A stretch of DNA of 46,811 nt from a virus, in IMG/VR virus record IMGVR_UViG_3300030106_004058, positions 1 to 46,811 of that record. The stretch is one strand, 5' to 3'. A model generated the notes under the pieces. The model worked only from the letters and a program-made list of their open reading frames with translations. It did not search any database and was not told the DNA's origin. The translations under genes were made by a program, and so were the position numbers. Of the stretch, positions 37,779 to 46,811 are shown piece after piece; position 1 is the stretch's first letter; each line of letters begins with the position of its first letter.

Positions 37779-38097
37779 ACAAATAGCTATAGAATTAAAA
37801 GAGTTTAGTAAGATGATTGCTAAAAGGTTTTCATATAAAGATAGAGAAGGAAACTTTAATAAAGAAACCTTTGAAGTAGATGAAGTAATACCTACATCAG
37901 ACCATACAGCAATAATTAATTTTAAAAAAAGTAGTGGAAAAATTGGAGTAGCTTTTTGTTATTATATCAACAAAGGGAAGTCTAAAGGATGGAAGTATTT
38001 TTTCCCTACGGATTCACATATCAATGGCTTTCAGTCATTTATCTATTATAAATTAGAAGCTGAAAGAAAAAATTATAATAAAAATTTTAAAAAATAA
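37771..38097 (+). CDS. Hypothetical protein at end of rightward block
   Basis: A 108-aa basic protein (MNKQIAIELKEFSKMIAKRF), beta-rich in the middle (AIINFKKSSGKIGVAFCYYI) and ending in a Lys/Asn-rich helix. It converges on a minus-strand gene, overlapping it by 11 nt. The family is not recognised. Confidence 0.7.
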   Translation: MNKQIAIELKEFSKMIAKRFSYKDREGNFNKETFEVDEVIPTSDHTAIINFKKSSGKIGVAFCYYINKGKSKGWKYFFPTDSHINGFQSFIYYKLEAERKNYNKNFKK

Positions 38098-38323
38098 TTT
38101 TACGAAAGTCAGTAATTTTTTGACACTTCTCATACTCTTCTAAATCAATATAATAATCTAATAAAATATCAAACACTGTAGGGTCTATATCTTTTAAAGG
38201 AATAGTAGGATCATATAATAAATTAACTCCTTCATTAGAGTCCATCAAAGTATGAATGGTTTCGTTTCCTAATAAAACTTCATAAGTTTGCTCAATACAA
38301 ATGTCTTCGTTAAATTTATTCAT
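38087..38323 (-). CDS. Small acidic protein after the giant gene
   Basis: A 78-aa acidic protein (MNKFNEDICIEQTYEVLLGN), predicted helical in the second half. It follows the giant gene's stop region on the same strand after 24 nt and converges on the early block. Unknown family. Confidence 0.6.
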   Translation of the reverse strand: MNKFNEDICIEQTYEVLLGNETIHTLMDSNEGVNLLYDPTIPLKDIDPTVFDILLDYYIDLEEYEKCQKITDFRKIIF

Positions 38324-38347
38324 TATAGATGTTTTAAATATTTATTA

Positions 38348-41300
38348 TTATTCTCCATACATATCTTCTAACATTTTCTTACGAGCCGCCTCTTTTTCTT
38401 TTTTCATTTCATCTTCTATTTTTTTAAATTCTAAATATGAAGGATCTTTTTTGTAAGCATTTTCTGCTTCGTATAAGTCGGGAAAATATTCTTTCTTTTC
38501 ACTTTCTCTTAATTTAAAAGGCTTAGGTTTCTTTTCTTCTTTACCTTCAATAACATAATCCGAGTAGTTAAACATTCTTAATAACACTTCTCTTGGGTCA
38601 CCTCCTTCATCAATTATTTTTTTCATATTCTTACCCATTCTATCTAATGTTTTTAAAGGGAATCCTGCTACTGGAGTAGGAGCTCCTACCAATTTAGTTA
38701 AAGGTAGCATAGCATAACTCATTTGAACCCAAGCCTCTTTAGCTTTCTCTTCATCTTTTAATGTAGTAGCGTCTTCATAATGATCCAACACCTCAACTAC
38801 TACATCTAATAAAGGAAGGTTTTGAGCACTTTCCTTCCAGTATGGTTTATCAGAAAACAAATTAGCTACTATTTCCAAAGCATCTCCTAATAAAAATATA
38901 GAATTAAACACACTTAACAGAGCAGCTCTTGCTTGGTCTTTAGTATCTTCTTCATCCCACTTATCTCCTCCCGGTAAAGGAAATCCTGATGTGGCCCATT
39001 GAAAAATCATAGGTAAAGCAAACTGATACATAGCTAAAACTTTTAAGTTTTTTCCTAACGTTCCTTTTCCTGCACTTAAATCCCGAGCTGATATTTTTCT
39101 ACCTATTTGTCTATAGGCATTAAAAATTTGTCTTAAGTAAGCTTTAGGAGCAGACTGAAACATATTAAAGGGCTGCATCCACCCACCCATGTTTTGATAA
39201 TAATCTTTATCTTGTTTATTAGCAGATTGCTGTACTTCGTTTGTTTGTTCTTCAAACCTTATAATGGCTTTTTTCTGAGCTTCTTTTTCACTCATTCCTT
39301 CTTTCATATATTTATTTTTAAGGAACACATAATTAGGAACACCTCCAAAATAAATAGCTCCTTTATCCCCCAGCTTAATAAGAGACATTAAACCTTTAAT
39401 AGTTTTACTACCTTTGTCACCCGGAGTATATTCTTCCATTCCTTTTTCTCCATAAGCCTCAATAGTTTTACTAATATTATCCCAATATCTATATTTAATT
39501 TCCACAGAGTTTTCGGATATTTCTTTTACGGCTTGAGCCCATTGTTTAGGATTGGCGGCCAAGGTAGCAAAAGTTTTAATCCAGTTTCTGGTCCCAATAT
39601 AAGAACTATAAGCAGGAAAAGAAGTCAACTGTTTAAGAAATACTGTTAACCCAAGTCCTAATTTTTGGACTATATAAACTGTATTTATATTATTAACTAA
39701 AGAAACCATCTTATCGCTTTGTCCTAATTTACCCCTGGAAGCAACAGCTTTTAAGGCTAACTCTACCGTGTCATAAAAATCCTTTCCATATATAGACTCA
39801 ATTGTTTCAGCAATTAAAGGGTTTTTAAAAACTTTCTTTATTTCATTTATATTGTCTGCATAAGCATGAAAATGTTCCATGTCTTTTATGTACGCATTTA
39901 AAGCCATAAAAGCATCCACAGGCATAATAGCTTTTCTATTATTAGTAGCTATTTTAGTAGAATTACCTATTACATTTTGAAGCATTTGACTGTTGCCGGT
40001 TTCCGCAAACAAAGATAAAGGGTCATATTGTTCCATTTCTACTTTATCTCCTTTCGTTAATTCCCTAAATGTTTTTCCAGAATAATTATCTCGCTGTGGT
40101 AAATCCGTATTATAAATCTTTTTATAAACCTTGTTGTATTTCTCATAAAGAGCAGGCATTAGTTCTTCCACTTGGTATTGCCCCAAGGCTAATAAGTCAG
40201 GATAAGTCTCTTCAAAATATTGATTAAGTCCTTTCATTATAACCTTGTATCTTTTACCTAAAGCTTTTTCAAATCCTAAATGAGTTTGAGGTTGTTGATA
40301 TTGGAAATAAAGATATTGCAGTTGTAGTGGAGTTAGTTTTCTAAATGGATAATTATCCTTTTGAACTTGCGATAAATTTTTTTCATTTTCTTTTGTAGGG
40401 TTTTTATCATATTTAGCCTGAGCTTTTTTAACGGCAGCTGGGTCTTTATAAAGTCTCCCGTTTTTAATATCATCTAATACTAATACTTTTCTGTATTTTC
40501 TTATTTTCTTTTTATAATCTTTTCCTAAAAACTCTTGAGTTTTTTCTATTATTAAAGCGTCCAAAGCCATAATACTTTCTTTATATACACGAGTAGATTC
40601 ATTTGTTTTTCTATAAATAAAGTCTTTTATATATCCATCAAACATATCTCCAGTCGCTTGATCTAAAGCCATACTTAAGGTGCTTAAAGAAGAACCTTTA
40701 TCCACAACAAAATCTTTCATAATAACTCCAATTTTAGAAAAATACTTTTTAACCTTAGCTTTTCCTTTTTGTAATGTACTTCTTCTGTTATCTCCAGCCT
40801 CAGATTCTTGTTGAGCCTTACGGCTTTCGTTTTCTTTTCGAACTTTAGCTTTTATTTTGTCATCACTTAAGTCTAAAAGTTTTTTATTACCAGTCAGAGC
40901 TTGGTAAAATTTATTAGTATTTTCTGAATATCTCTTAGACCTTTCCGCAGCAGCTTCTTTATAATTATTACGCCCTTGTAACACTAAAGCTTTTAAATTA
41001 TTATATACATCCGCTAATTGATCTGCTTTACGAGGGTTAGTGTCATCCATTAATTTAGAATTATTAATTCCTAAAGCCGCATTTAAAATTAATAATTGAG
41101 TTTCTTCCTCGGCTGTTAATTCTAATTTTTGATTAAGCTCTTCAATTTTTCTTATAATATCTTCTTGTTCTTTAACAATGTCATCTTTAATTTCAGCAGA
41201 CTTGTATAGCTTGTCTTTAATAGATTTTAAAATCTTATTAGTTTTACTATCTATTTTTACTCCTTTCTTTATTTTACCTATAGTAACTTCATACTCTTTA

Positions 41301-44300
41301 TTTAACAACTTATCTATAAGTCTATTCAAAATACTGACATTCTTCTTAGCTCCCATCTCTTCAATTTGTTTAACTAAGTTTTGCAAGTTTCCTTTCAGCC
41401 AAGCTGGCTCAGCTTCTTGAATGGTTCTTAATAATTGTCTTACCTCTGTTTTAGTGTACTCACCAGCAGGCAATATATCTCTAATGGTATTTTGTAATTG
41501 TCTTTTTATATAACGAATCTCTTTAGCTCCTCTAATTTTTTGACGAATAATTTTTTTAAGACCAGCGATACTTCTACTTACATCACGTACAGCCCCACCT
41601 CCTAAAGCTTCTTGCATTCCTGCTTGAAGTTGTTGTTGTAGGGTAGACATCATTTTAGGTTTTTTAGCTTTAGACTTAACTCCTTCTACTGCATCTTTAT
41701 AAGGTTTTTGTTCGGTCATAAACTCAATAGACTGGTTAATTAATTCTGTCACACTCAGTTGTTTACCCTTAGGTAAAGCTTGATTTTTTTCTAACAACTG
41801 ATTAAATTTATTAACAGTAGCTGTATAAAGTTTTAATCCTGCTTTCATACCTCCTGGTAAGTTTCCAAATACTGCAGGCATAGATTCAAACAAGTTGGCC
41901 TTTACCTCCATTAACTCATTTATCTCTTTAACCTTTAATCCTTTTTGATTTTTTAAAAAATATTTAATCTCCGTATCTTGAAACCCTGCAGCTCTGGCTA
42001 CTTGAATAATATCAATTGGGCTTTGAAATTTATTGAAAACTTTTTGATATCTTGGATTAAAAGTTTTAGGTGGAAATGGATTATATTTTACTCCGTTTCT
42101 GGTAAAATAATAACCACCATCTATTCCTCTTGCTTTCTTAACACCCAATCCTAATCTTCTGGCTGCTGAAGTAAAAGGACCTAAATTTATTTTACTTGAA
42201 GTGAAACCACTTTCATTCATATTATACATACGAGCTAAAGAAACAACACGTTCTTTAAGAGTTTTTTGCTCACGTGGTTTAGGAGCTTCTTTTTTAACGG
42301 TCTCAATATCTTTAAGAACAACACCCTTGCCTATAGTAGACAGCTTATCAATAGCTTGACGTTTGTTATCAAATATTTCTTCTGCACCTAAAAAGTCAAT
42401 TAATGCATCGTATGTTAAATCATCATTTAAGTAGTCGTAATTATAATCTTCAATTACATTACCTTTATAAACATCAGTTAATATATCAACTGCTGATGAA
42501 TAAGGGTTAGACTTTCTTATTGATTGAATAATACTTTTTAGTGCTTCCCTGCTGACCTCTTTCTCAAGTTGTTGTTCTCTCGCAGTACGCTCTTTAAGAG
42601 TTTTTTGCTCACGTTGTTTAGGAGCTTCTTTCTTTTTGGTTTCTTTTTTCTTTTTAGTTTCTTGCTTCTGTTCAGCTTTAACTTGTTTCTTAGTTTCTTT
42701 AATTACGCTAACATCTTCTTCTTGGATCTCTACTCCTGTGGTTACTTTAGTTGCTATAGTATTTAAAAGGTCTACTACATCTTGATCCGATTTAGTAAAT
42801 TCTGACACTTTAATACCTAAACCTTTTGCTATTCTATCTATCCATCTACGAATTAAACTTTTCTGCGGAGCTTTTAATTGAGTATATGATGATGATAGCT
42901 CTCCAATAATTTGAGACAGACGTTCTTCGTTTTGAATATTTTCTTCATAAGTTTCTACAAACTCTTCTACTCTTTGTTTTAACTCACTGTTTTTTGGTAA
43001 AGCTTTAGCAATAGACTGCATCATTCTTTTAGTTACAGCCTGAGCTTCTTTATCAGTGCTTAACTTACTGAGTAAAATAGAATGAAAAGCTTCATGAGCT
43101 ATAGTAGTATTAGTAGCTGTTTCTAAATTAATATGAATAGTATTGTCAAAAAATGTACCTCTGCCGTCTTTACCTGTAGCCTTTTGAAAATCAGTAGCAC
43201 TTTCATGCATAATAATTTTAACTTTAGGAGCAATTATTTTTAATGCTTTAGCGGTATTGTTAACTCTTCTTTTAATACTTTCTAATAAAGGATTAACCGT
43301 GATAGGTTTAGTTCCTTCATTTATAGAAACTGTTTCGCTTACCTTTTTTAATTGTTTTTTAGGTATCGGTTGAGGTTTCTGTTGTTGGTCTTGCTTTTGT
43401 TCTTGGATTAGTTGACCTATTTGTTCCGACCTTTCCTTTAAAGTTACTTTCTTTTTCTTTGTCTTTTTAGTATCGGTTTTGGTTTGGCCTTCTTGCGTAG
43501 TGGTAATATCCCCGGTGGTGTCTCCCTCTCCCACCTCTCGGCCATCTTGGGTTTGTATTTGTACATCCACTTTCTTTGTGCTTGACTCTTGAACGGCATC
43601 TTGTTTCTTTTTAGTTAATAATTCTTGTTTTCTTTTCGCTATTTGTTCTGAAGTAATTTTATTTACTTCTTCAGGGTTGTTTATATTTATCCCATCTTGT
43701 GCAAAAGAATCCATTACTTCTTTATCAGTAACAGTAATTTCTTCCTGGGTTTCTTTAAGGTTAGCTGATTCTTCTTGGTCTGTTCCTATCTTAGATAATT
43801 TGTCTTTGATAGTAGCCAGTATTTTTTCTTTAGTTTTATAAGTTCCTAAATCAGGGTCCATGCCTTCCATCTGATTTTCAATCTGATTTTTTAAGAACAC
43901 TAACCCTAATGCTTTTTTAGTTTGCGTAGGGTTTAAGTCAGTATCAGTAGAAATAGATTCTGCCGCTGAAGATAATACCTCAAAATCTAATAAAGCTTTT
44001 TGAGCTTCCTCTTTAGTTAATTCTTTATTGGCTACTTTTAAATCTAATTGAGTTTTATAAGCTTCAACCGTAGTCTTATCTTGTCTGATTTCATTAAACA
44101 AAGCTACCATATCATCTGATATTTCGTCAATCTCCCCTTTATTAAAAGCAGTTACTAATCCTCCTGGAGTTCCCATAACAATACCTCCTACTGCTTCTGC
44201 TAAAGCACCACGCACCACCTCTTCTTTAAATTCTTCAGACCACATCTCAGGAGTATTAAACATATCTTTCTCGTACATGTCATTCCAGATATTTTTAAAT

Positions 44301-46558
44301 CCTATTTCAGCTACTGTTTGCAATCCACCTGTTTCAGCTTCTACTATACCTGCTTTTACTATTCTACTTCCTCCTTTTACTACTTTACTATTATAAATAC
44401 CTTTAGCTAAATTACTTTGTATTACTTTATTTAATGTTTCTTTAAACATTTTAGGAGTAGCCCCTTTAGGTAACCTCTTAGTAACCTGAGTAATTAAACC
44501 TCCCATTAAAGTTTTGTTAGCTATAATACTTCTTAAACCATACGTTTCTAATACTGCAGTAGTTAAAGCTAAAGGAATAATTAAACCTTTCTTTTCTGTT
44601 TCAGTAACATATTTAAAGTCAGGATCATTTTCCATCTCCTGATATAAAGCATCACTTTGAAGTAAACTAAAACTTATAGTTTGAGCTACCGCTCCTTTGT
44701 TAGTGATATAGTTTTTAAACTTCTGCTGCATTCTTTTGACAAACTTAGTGTCAACTCCTTTAGGAACTTGTTTCTTTTTACCTAAAAACCCTACCAAGAT
44801 AGATGGTAAAGATTCCGATAACCCATAAATACCTTCTGCTATAATCCCTTTGGCTCCCGGTGCACTCCTTTGAGCTTCTATTCTTTCATCACTGACATCA
44901 CTAAACTTAATAAAGTCTAACAACTCTCTGACATCTTGTTTAAAAGGATTTTTGTTTTCTTTAACCTCTTGGTCTAAAACTAATCTTCTTATTCTTTCAC
45001 CTTTAGTTCTGTCTTTAACGTAGTCGGGAACATCTTCATAGGCTCCATTACCTAATAAACCTCCATTAGGATTCCATATTTTTGTCACTAACTTAGACCC
45101 TTCTTTATATACTTGCATTTTTGAAGGGTCATAACCATCAGCTATAAGTTGTTCTCTTATTTCTTTAGGATACCCCCCTGCAGTTATTTGTTCTTTTTCT
45201 CCTCCACTAAAATCAGTTTTCATTAGTTTCTCTAACCAACTATCAAATACTGCATCATCTTCAATATTATCTGGTATTTCGTATCCAAAATCTTTAGCAA
45301 TAGTTATATATCTTTCCTTTTTTTCGTCTTGCGTCATGCCAAAATCTTCGTCTATCTTTTGAGCTACCCCATAAAATATATCTATAGGTACTGCAAGTGC
45401 ACTGGCTAAAGGTTTAGTGATACCTGCTATAAGACTATTCCATACATTTTTAATGGATGTTTCTACTGCACCTCCTTCTGTTTCTTTCATTAAAATATAA
45501 TTACCTACAGCTCTGTCTACTTGTTGAGCATAAATTTGAAAGTCTTGAAAGTCATTTTCTAAATTCTTTTTAGTACCACTTAATGCATTGTTTTCTGCCA
45601 CAAGCTTGTCATACTCTGCTTTAAAGTTAGGACCTCTTTTTTCAATAGGAATATCTAACATCAAATCAATAGCTCCTTCAATTCTGTTTTTTTCTTTTAA
45701 GTAACTTTGATATCTTTTACCTAATGCTTCTGATTGATTTTTAATATCCGCAATTTCTTGATCTACTGCTTGACGACTAAAATATTTTTTACGACTAATA
45801 TCGTTGTCATAAGACAATTCATCCATGATAGGGTCTCGCCTACGATTAGATTTTAAAAACTCTGTTAATTTTAGTGCTTCGCTTTGGTCTCTTTTTCTTC
45901 TCCAGTTATCTAAGCTAATACGAATTGTTTCTCCATTATCCGCTTCTACTCTCATGTAATCGCCTACTCCTGTTTCTGAAAAAGTAAAACCATGGTCACC
46001 AAAATGATACTCCATACGAGGCACCACTTCAGACTCTTCTCTATCAATAAGGTCTGGGGTAATAAAAGCTAACGATCTTTCAAAAGAAGTAGCGTCTTTA
46101 TCATAAGTAACTTGGGTGTCAGAGTCTTGCTCACGAGGGTCGTAAGCAGCCAGCTCGGTAATAGTGGTTTCATCTTCTACTATCTCTTCAACTGGTTCTT
46201 CTTCCTGTCCTGTTGCAGGAGTTTCACCAGGTTCAAAAATAGAATCATCAGGTTTTATCTCTTGAATGGGAGGCAAAGAATCCGAAGAGCCAGTTTCTTC
46301 CTGAACTTCCTCGGTAACAGATACCGTAACGTCCTCTGGAGCAGTAGAATCGGTAAGATCTTTTTTTTTTAAACCTAAATTATTAGTCCATGTTTCTAAA
46401 TCTTTTTCCACATAACCCTTGTCAGTTAAATATTCATGCACATTAGCTTGCACCTCAGTGCTTCCTGAAAGATTAGAAACCCATGTTTTAAAGTCTGCAC
46501 TAACTAATCCTTTTTCAGTAAAGAGTTCCCAAATATTTTTTAAGGCTTCTTCATTCAT
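38348..46558 (-). CDS. Giant virion-associated protein with metallopeptidase motif
   Basis: A 2736-aa protein. Residues 1-66 hold two related units (WELFTEKGLVSADFKTWVSN and VHEYLTDKGYVEKDLETWTN). An acidic low-complexity stretch follows (about 70-140), then long helical regions. HEAFH at 1155-1159 inside TTIAHEAFHSILLSKL is an HExxH zinc-peptidase motif, preceded by strands typical of zincins. Lys/Glu/Gln linkers lie at about 1300-1440. A C-terminal section near 2300 (LKQLTSFPAYSSYIGTRNW) resembles 'large polyvalent protein' domains. Proteins of this size and mix are carried in the virion and injected with the DNA, where the peptidase could act on host or virion proteins. No polymerase DxDGD motif was seen. 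Confidence 0.8.
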   Translation of the reverse strand: MNEEALKNIWELFTEKGLVSADFKTWVSNLSGSTEVQANVHEYLTDKGYVEKDLETWTNNLGLKKKDLTDSTAPEDVTVSVTEEVQEETGSSDSLPPIQEIKPDDSIFEPGETPATGQEEEPVEEIVEDETTITELAAYDPREQDSDTQVTYDKDATSFERSLAFITPDLIDREESEVVPRMEYHFGDHGFTFSETGVGDYMRVEADNGETIRISLDNWRRKRDQSEALKLTEFLKSNRRRDPIMDELSYDNDISRKKYFSRQAVDQEIADIKNQSEALGKRYQSYLKEKNRIEGAIDLMLDIPIEKRGPNFKAEYDKLVAENNALSGTKKNLENDFQDFQIYAQQVDRAVGNYILMKETEGGAVETSIKNVWNSLIAGITKPLASALAVPIDIFYGVAQKIDEDFGMTQDEKKERYITIAKDFGYEIPDNIEDDAVFDSWLEKLMKTDFSGGEKEQITAGGYPKEIREQLIADGYDPSKMQVYKEGSKLVTKIWNPNGGLLGNGAYEDVPDYVKDRTKGERIRRLVLDQEVKENKNPFKQDVRELLDFIKFSDVSDERIEAQRSAPGAKGIIAEGIYGLSESLPSILVGFLGKKKQVPKGVDTKFVKRMQQKFKNYITNKGAVAQTISFSLLQSDALYQEMENDPDFKYVTETEKKGLIIPLALTTAVLETYGLRSIIANKTLMGGLITQVTKRLPKGATPKMFKETLNKVIQSNLAKGIYNSKVVKGGSRIVKAGIVEAETGGLQTVAEIGFKNIWNDMYEKDMFNTPEMWSEEFKEEVVRGALAEAVGGIVMGTPGGLVTAFNKGEIDEISDDMVALFNEIRQDKTTVEAYKTQLDLKVANKELTKEEAQKALLDFEVLSSAAESISTDTDLNPTQTKKALGLVFLKNQIENQMEGMDPDLGTYKTKEKILATIKDKLSKIGTDQEESANLKETQEEITVTDKEVMDSFAQDGININNPEEVNKITSEQIAKRKQELLTKKKQDAVQESSTKKVDVQIQTQDGREVGEGDTTGDITTTQEGQTKTDTKKTKKKKVTLKERSEQIGQLIQEQKQDQQQKPQPIPKKQLKKVSETVSINEGTKPITVNPLLESIKRRVNNTAKALKIIAPKVKIIMHESATDFQKATGKDGRGTFFDNTIHINLETATNTTIAHEAFHSILLSKLSTDKEAQAVTKRMMQSIAKALPKNSELKQRVEEFVETYEENIQNEERLSQIIGELSSSYTQLKAPQKSLIRRWIDRIAKGLGIKVSEFTKSDQDVVDLLNTIATKVTTGVEIQEEDVSVIKETKKQVKAEQKQETKKKKETKKKEAPKQREQKTLKERTAREQQLEKEVSREALKSIIQSIRKSNPYSSAVDILTDVYKGNVIEDYNYDYLNDDLTYDALIDFLGAEEIFDNKRQAIDKLSTIGKGVVLKDIETVKKEAPKPREQKTLKERVVSLARMYNMNESGFTSSKINLGPFTSAARRLGLGVKKARGIDGGYYFTRNGVKYNPFPPKTFNPRYQKVFNKFQSPIDIIQVARAAGFQDTEIKYFLKNQKGLKVKEINELMEVKANLFESMPAVFGNLPGGMKAGLKLYTATVNKFNQLLEKNQALPKGKQLSVTELINQSIEFMTEQKPYKDAVEGVKSKAKKPKMMSTLQQQLQAGMQEALGGGAVRDVSRSIAGLKKIIRQKIRGAKEIRYIKRQLQNTIRDILPAGEYTKTEVRQLLRTIQEAEPAWLKGNLQNLVKQIEEMGAKKNVSILNRLIDKLLNKEYEVTIGKIKKGVKIDSKTNKILKSIKDKLYKSAEIKDDIVKEQEDIIRKIEELNQKLELTAEEETQLLILNAALGINNSKLMDDTNPRKADQLADVYNNLKALVLQGRNNYKEAAAERSKRYSENTNKFYQALTGNKKLLDLSDDKIKAKVRKENESRKAQQESEAGDNRRSTLQKGKAKVKKYFSKIGVIMKDFVVDKGSSLSTLSMALDQATGDMFDGYIKDFIYRKTNESTRVYKESIMALDALIIEKTQEFLGKDYKKKIRKYRKVLVLDDIKNGRLYKDPAAVKKAQAKYDKNPTKENEKNLSQVQKDNYPFRKLTPLQLQYLYFQYQQPQTHLGFEKALGKRYKVIMKGLNQYFEETYPDLLALGQYQVEELMPALYEKYNKVYKKIYNTDLPQRDNYSGKTFRELTKGDKVEMEQYDPLSLFAETGNSQMLQNVIGNSTKIATNNRKAIMPVDAFMALNAYIKDMEHFHAYADNINEIKKVFKNPLIAETIESIYGKDFYDTVELALKAVASRGKLGQSDKMVSLVNNINTVYIVQKLGLGLTVFLKQLTSFPAYSSYIGTRNWIKTFATLAANPKQWAQAVKEISENSVEIKYRYWDNISKTIEAYGEKGMEEYTPGDKGSKTIKGLMSLIKLGDKGAIYFGGVPNYVFLKNKYMKEGMSEKEAQKKAIIRFEEQTNEVQQSANKQDKDYYQNMGGWMQPFNMFQSAPKAYLRQIFNAYRQIGRKISARDLSAGKGTLGKNLKVLAMYQFALPMIFQWATSGFPLPGGDKWDEEDTKDQARAALLSVFNSIFLLGDALEIVANLFSDKPYWKESAQNLPLLDVVVEVLDHYEDATTLKDEEKAKEAWVQMSYAMLPLTKLVGAPTPVAGFPLKTLDRMGKNMKKIIDEGGDPREVLLRMFNYSDYVIEGKEEKKPKPFKLRESEKKEYFPDLYEAENAYKKDPSYLEFKKIEDEMKKEKEAARKKMLEDMYGE
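42248..42634. repeat. In-frame direct repeat within the giant gene
   Basis: A 48-nt sequence at 42248-42295 recurs at 42587-42634, 339 nt (113 codons) away, with about four differences. Both copies encode KKEAPK(P/Q)REQKTLKER. The repeats bracket an 80-residue segment that could be lost or duplicated without breaking the frame. Confidence 0.85.
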
Positions 46559-46570
46559 TTTTTTTCGGTT

Positions 46571-46811
46571 TTAGGTTCCTGAGTCGTCACCGTAATTTTT
46601 ATCCTCTCCACCTCTCATTCCCTTTTTAGTTTTTCTATCATTTTCAGCTCTTATCTTGTTTACTGTCTCTTGTAACCATTGATAATATTCGTTAGATCCT
46701 TTTTTCAAGTTAAACTTTTTCGGATATTCCTTGCCATCTACAGTTAAAATTATTGTATTTTTATCAGTAAAGGCATCTCCTGATAGGAGACCTTTTTCAT
46801 CCTTCCATCTT
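46571..46811 (-). CDS. Protein cut by the right window edge (C-terminal part)
   Basis: An open frame enters from the right edge and stops at 46571, giving 79 visible residues, including LLSGDAFTDKNTIILTVDGK and a helical KGSNEYYQWLQETVNKIRAE, ending in an acidic tail. It lies 12 nt upstream of the giant gene on the same strand, so it is probably part of the same virion module. Confidence 0.7.
   Translation of the reverse strand, partial: RWKDEKGLLSGDAFTDKNTIILTVDGKEYPKKFNLKKGSNEYYQWLQETVNKIRAENDRKTKKGMRGGEDKNYGDDSGT

Noticed and set aside
38348-46558. Giant protein as a virion RNA polymerase, as in some crAss-like phages
   Set aside because: No DxDGD-type catalytic motif was seen on reading, whereas a peptidase motif is clear.

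Overview
The window is a continuous stretch of a tailed double-stranded DNA phage genome, AT-rich and tightly packed, with a gene running off each edge. The host is most likely a member of the Bacteroidetes, probably a flavobacterium. Three things point there. No Shine-Dalgarno sites are visible, and starts are preceded by A-rich leaders ending in AAATAAAATG or AAAATTATG. Promoters fit the Bacteroidetes pattern (TTG or TTTG, about 20 nt, then TAnnTTTG). Many small proteins look like ones I remember from marine flavobacterial phages. The portal, capsid and terminase look crAss-like (Crassvirales or a relative), but that is an impression from memory, not a search result.

Left block, minus strand, 1-19184 (late genes). 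In transcription order this holds: a train of small, very basic proteins (19184-16736); a decoration-like protein, a LamG lectin-fold protein and a small partner (16724-15215); a lysis region (52-aa holin-like protein, M15 peptidase, 3TM holin, other membrane and basic proteins; 15129-13068); and two fibre-like proteins sharing an N-terminal module (12780-10327). The head and packaging operon follows: a protein of two GroES-like halves, a 2OG-Fe(II) oxygenase, a small-terminase candidate, large terminase, portal, scaffold-like protein and major capsid protein. A strong terminator follows the capsid gene. Intergenic gaps on this strand repeatedly carry TA[A/T]CTTTG just ahead of the next start.

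Middle, 19.2-22.6 kb. A winged-helix regulator candidate is divergent from the basic-protein operon. A phage groES-groEL pair is transcribed leftward. Upstream of groEL is a repeat locus built from TTGACATC units, and beyond it a 460-nt gene-free island with an abrupt G/C strand switch and seven C-runs (G-quadruplex potential on the minus strand).

Right block, plus strand, 22.6-38.1 kb (early genes). About 20 small genes lie behind three Bacteroidetes-type promoters. Recognisable products include a lipoprotein, a YubB/Api92-like protein, a zinc-ribbon protein, a minimal cytosine-C5 methyltransferase and a MazG-like protein. A replication and recombination operon follows: a DnaA domain-IV-like protein, Sak3-type annealing protein, RecE-like exonuclease and an SSB-like protein, ending at a terminator. 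A second copy of the repeat locus then precedes a VirE-N/SF3 primase-helicase, an SNF2-like helicase, a VRR-NUC nuclease and a second DnaA-IV-like protein. A tRNA-Arg(UCU) on the minus strand and an HNH endonuclease follow. Two intergenic segments of the early block can fold into branched RNAs.

Right end, minus strand, 38.1-46.8 kb. A 2736-aa protein with an HExxH metallopeptidase motif, probably a virion protein delivered into the host, is followed by the C-terminal part of another gene.

The best candidates for something new are the matched pair of TTGACATC repeat loci, the strand-switching island, the late promoter motif, the two branched RNAs and the train of about 15 basic proteins. No integrase, DNA polymerase, RNA polymerase, transposase or CRISPR array was recognised. 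Family names come from memory and motif reading; no database was searched.
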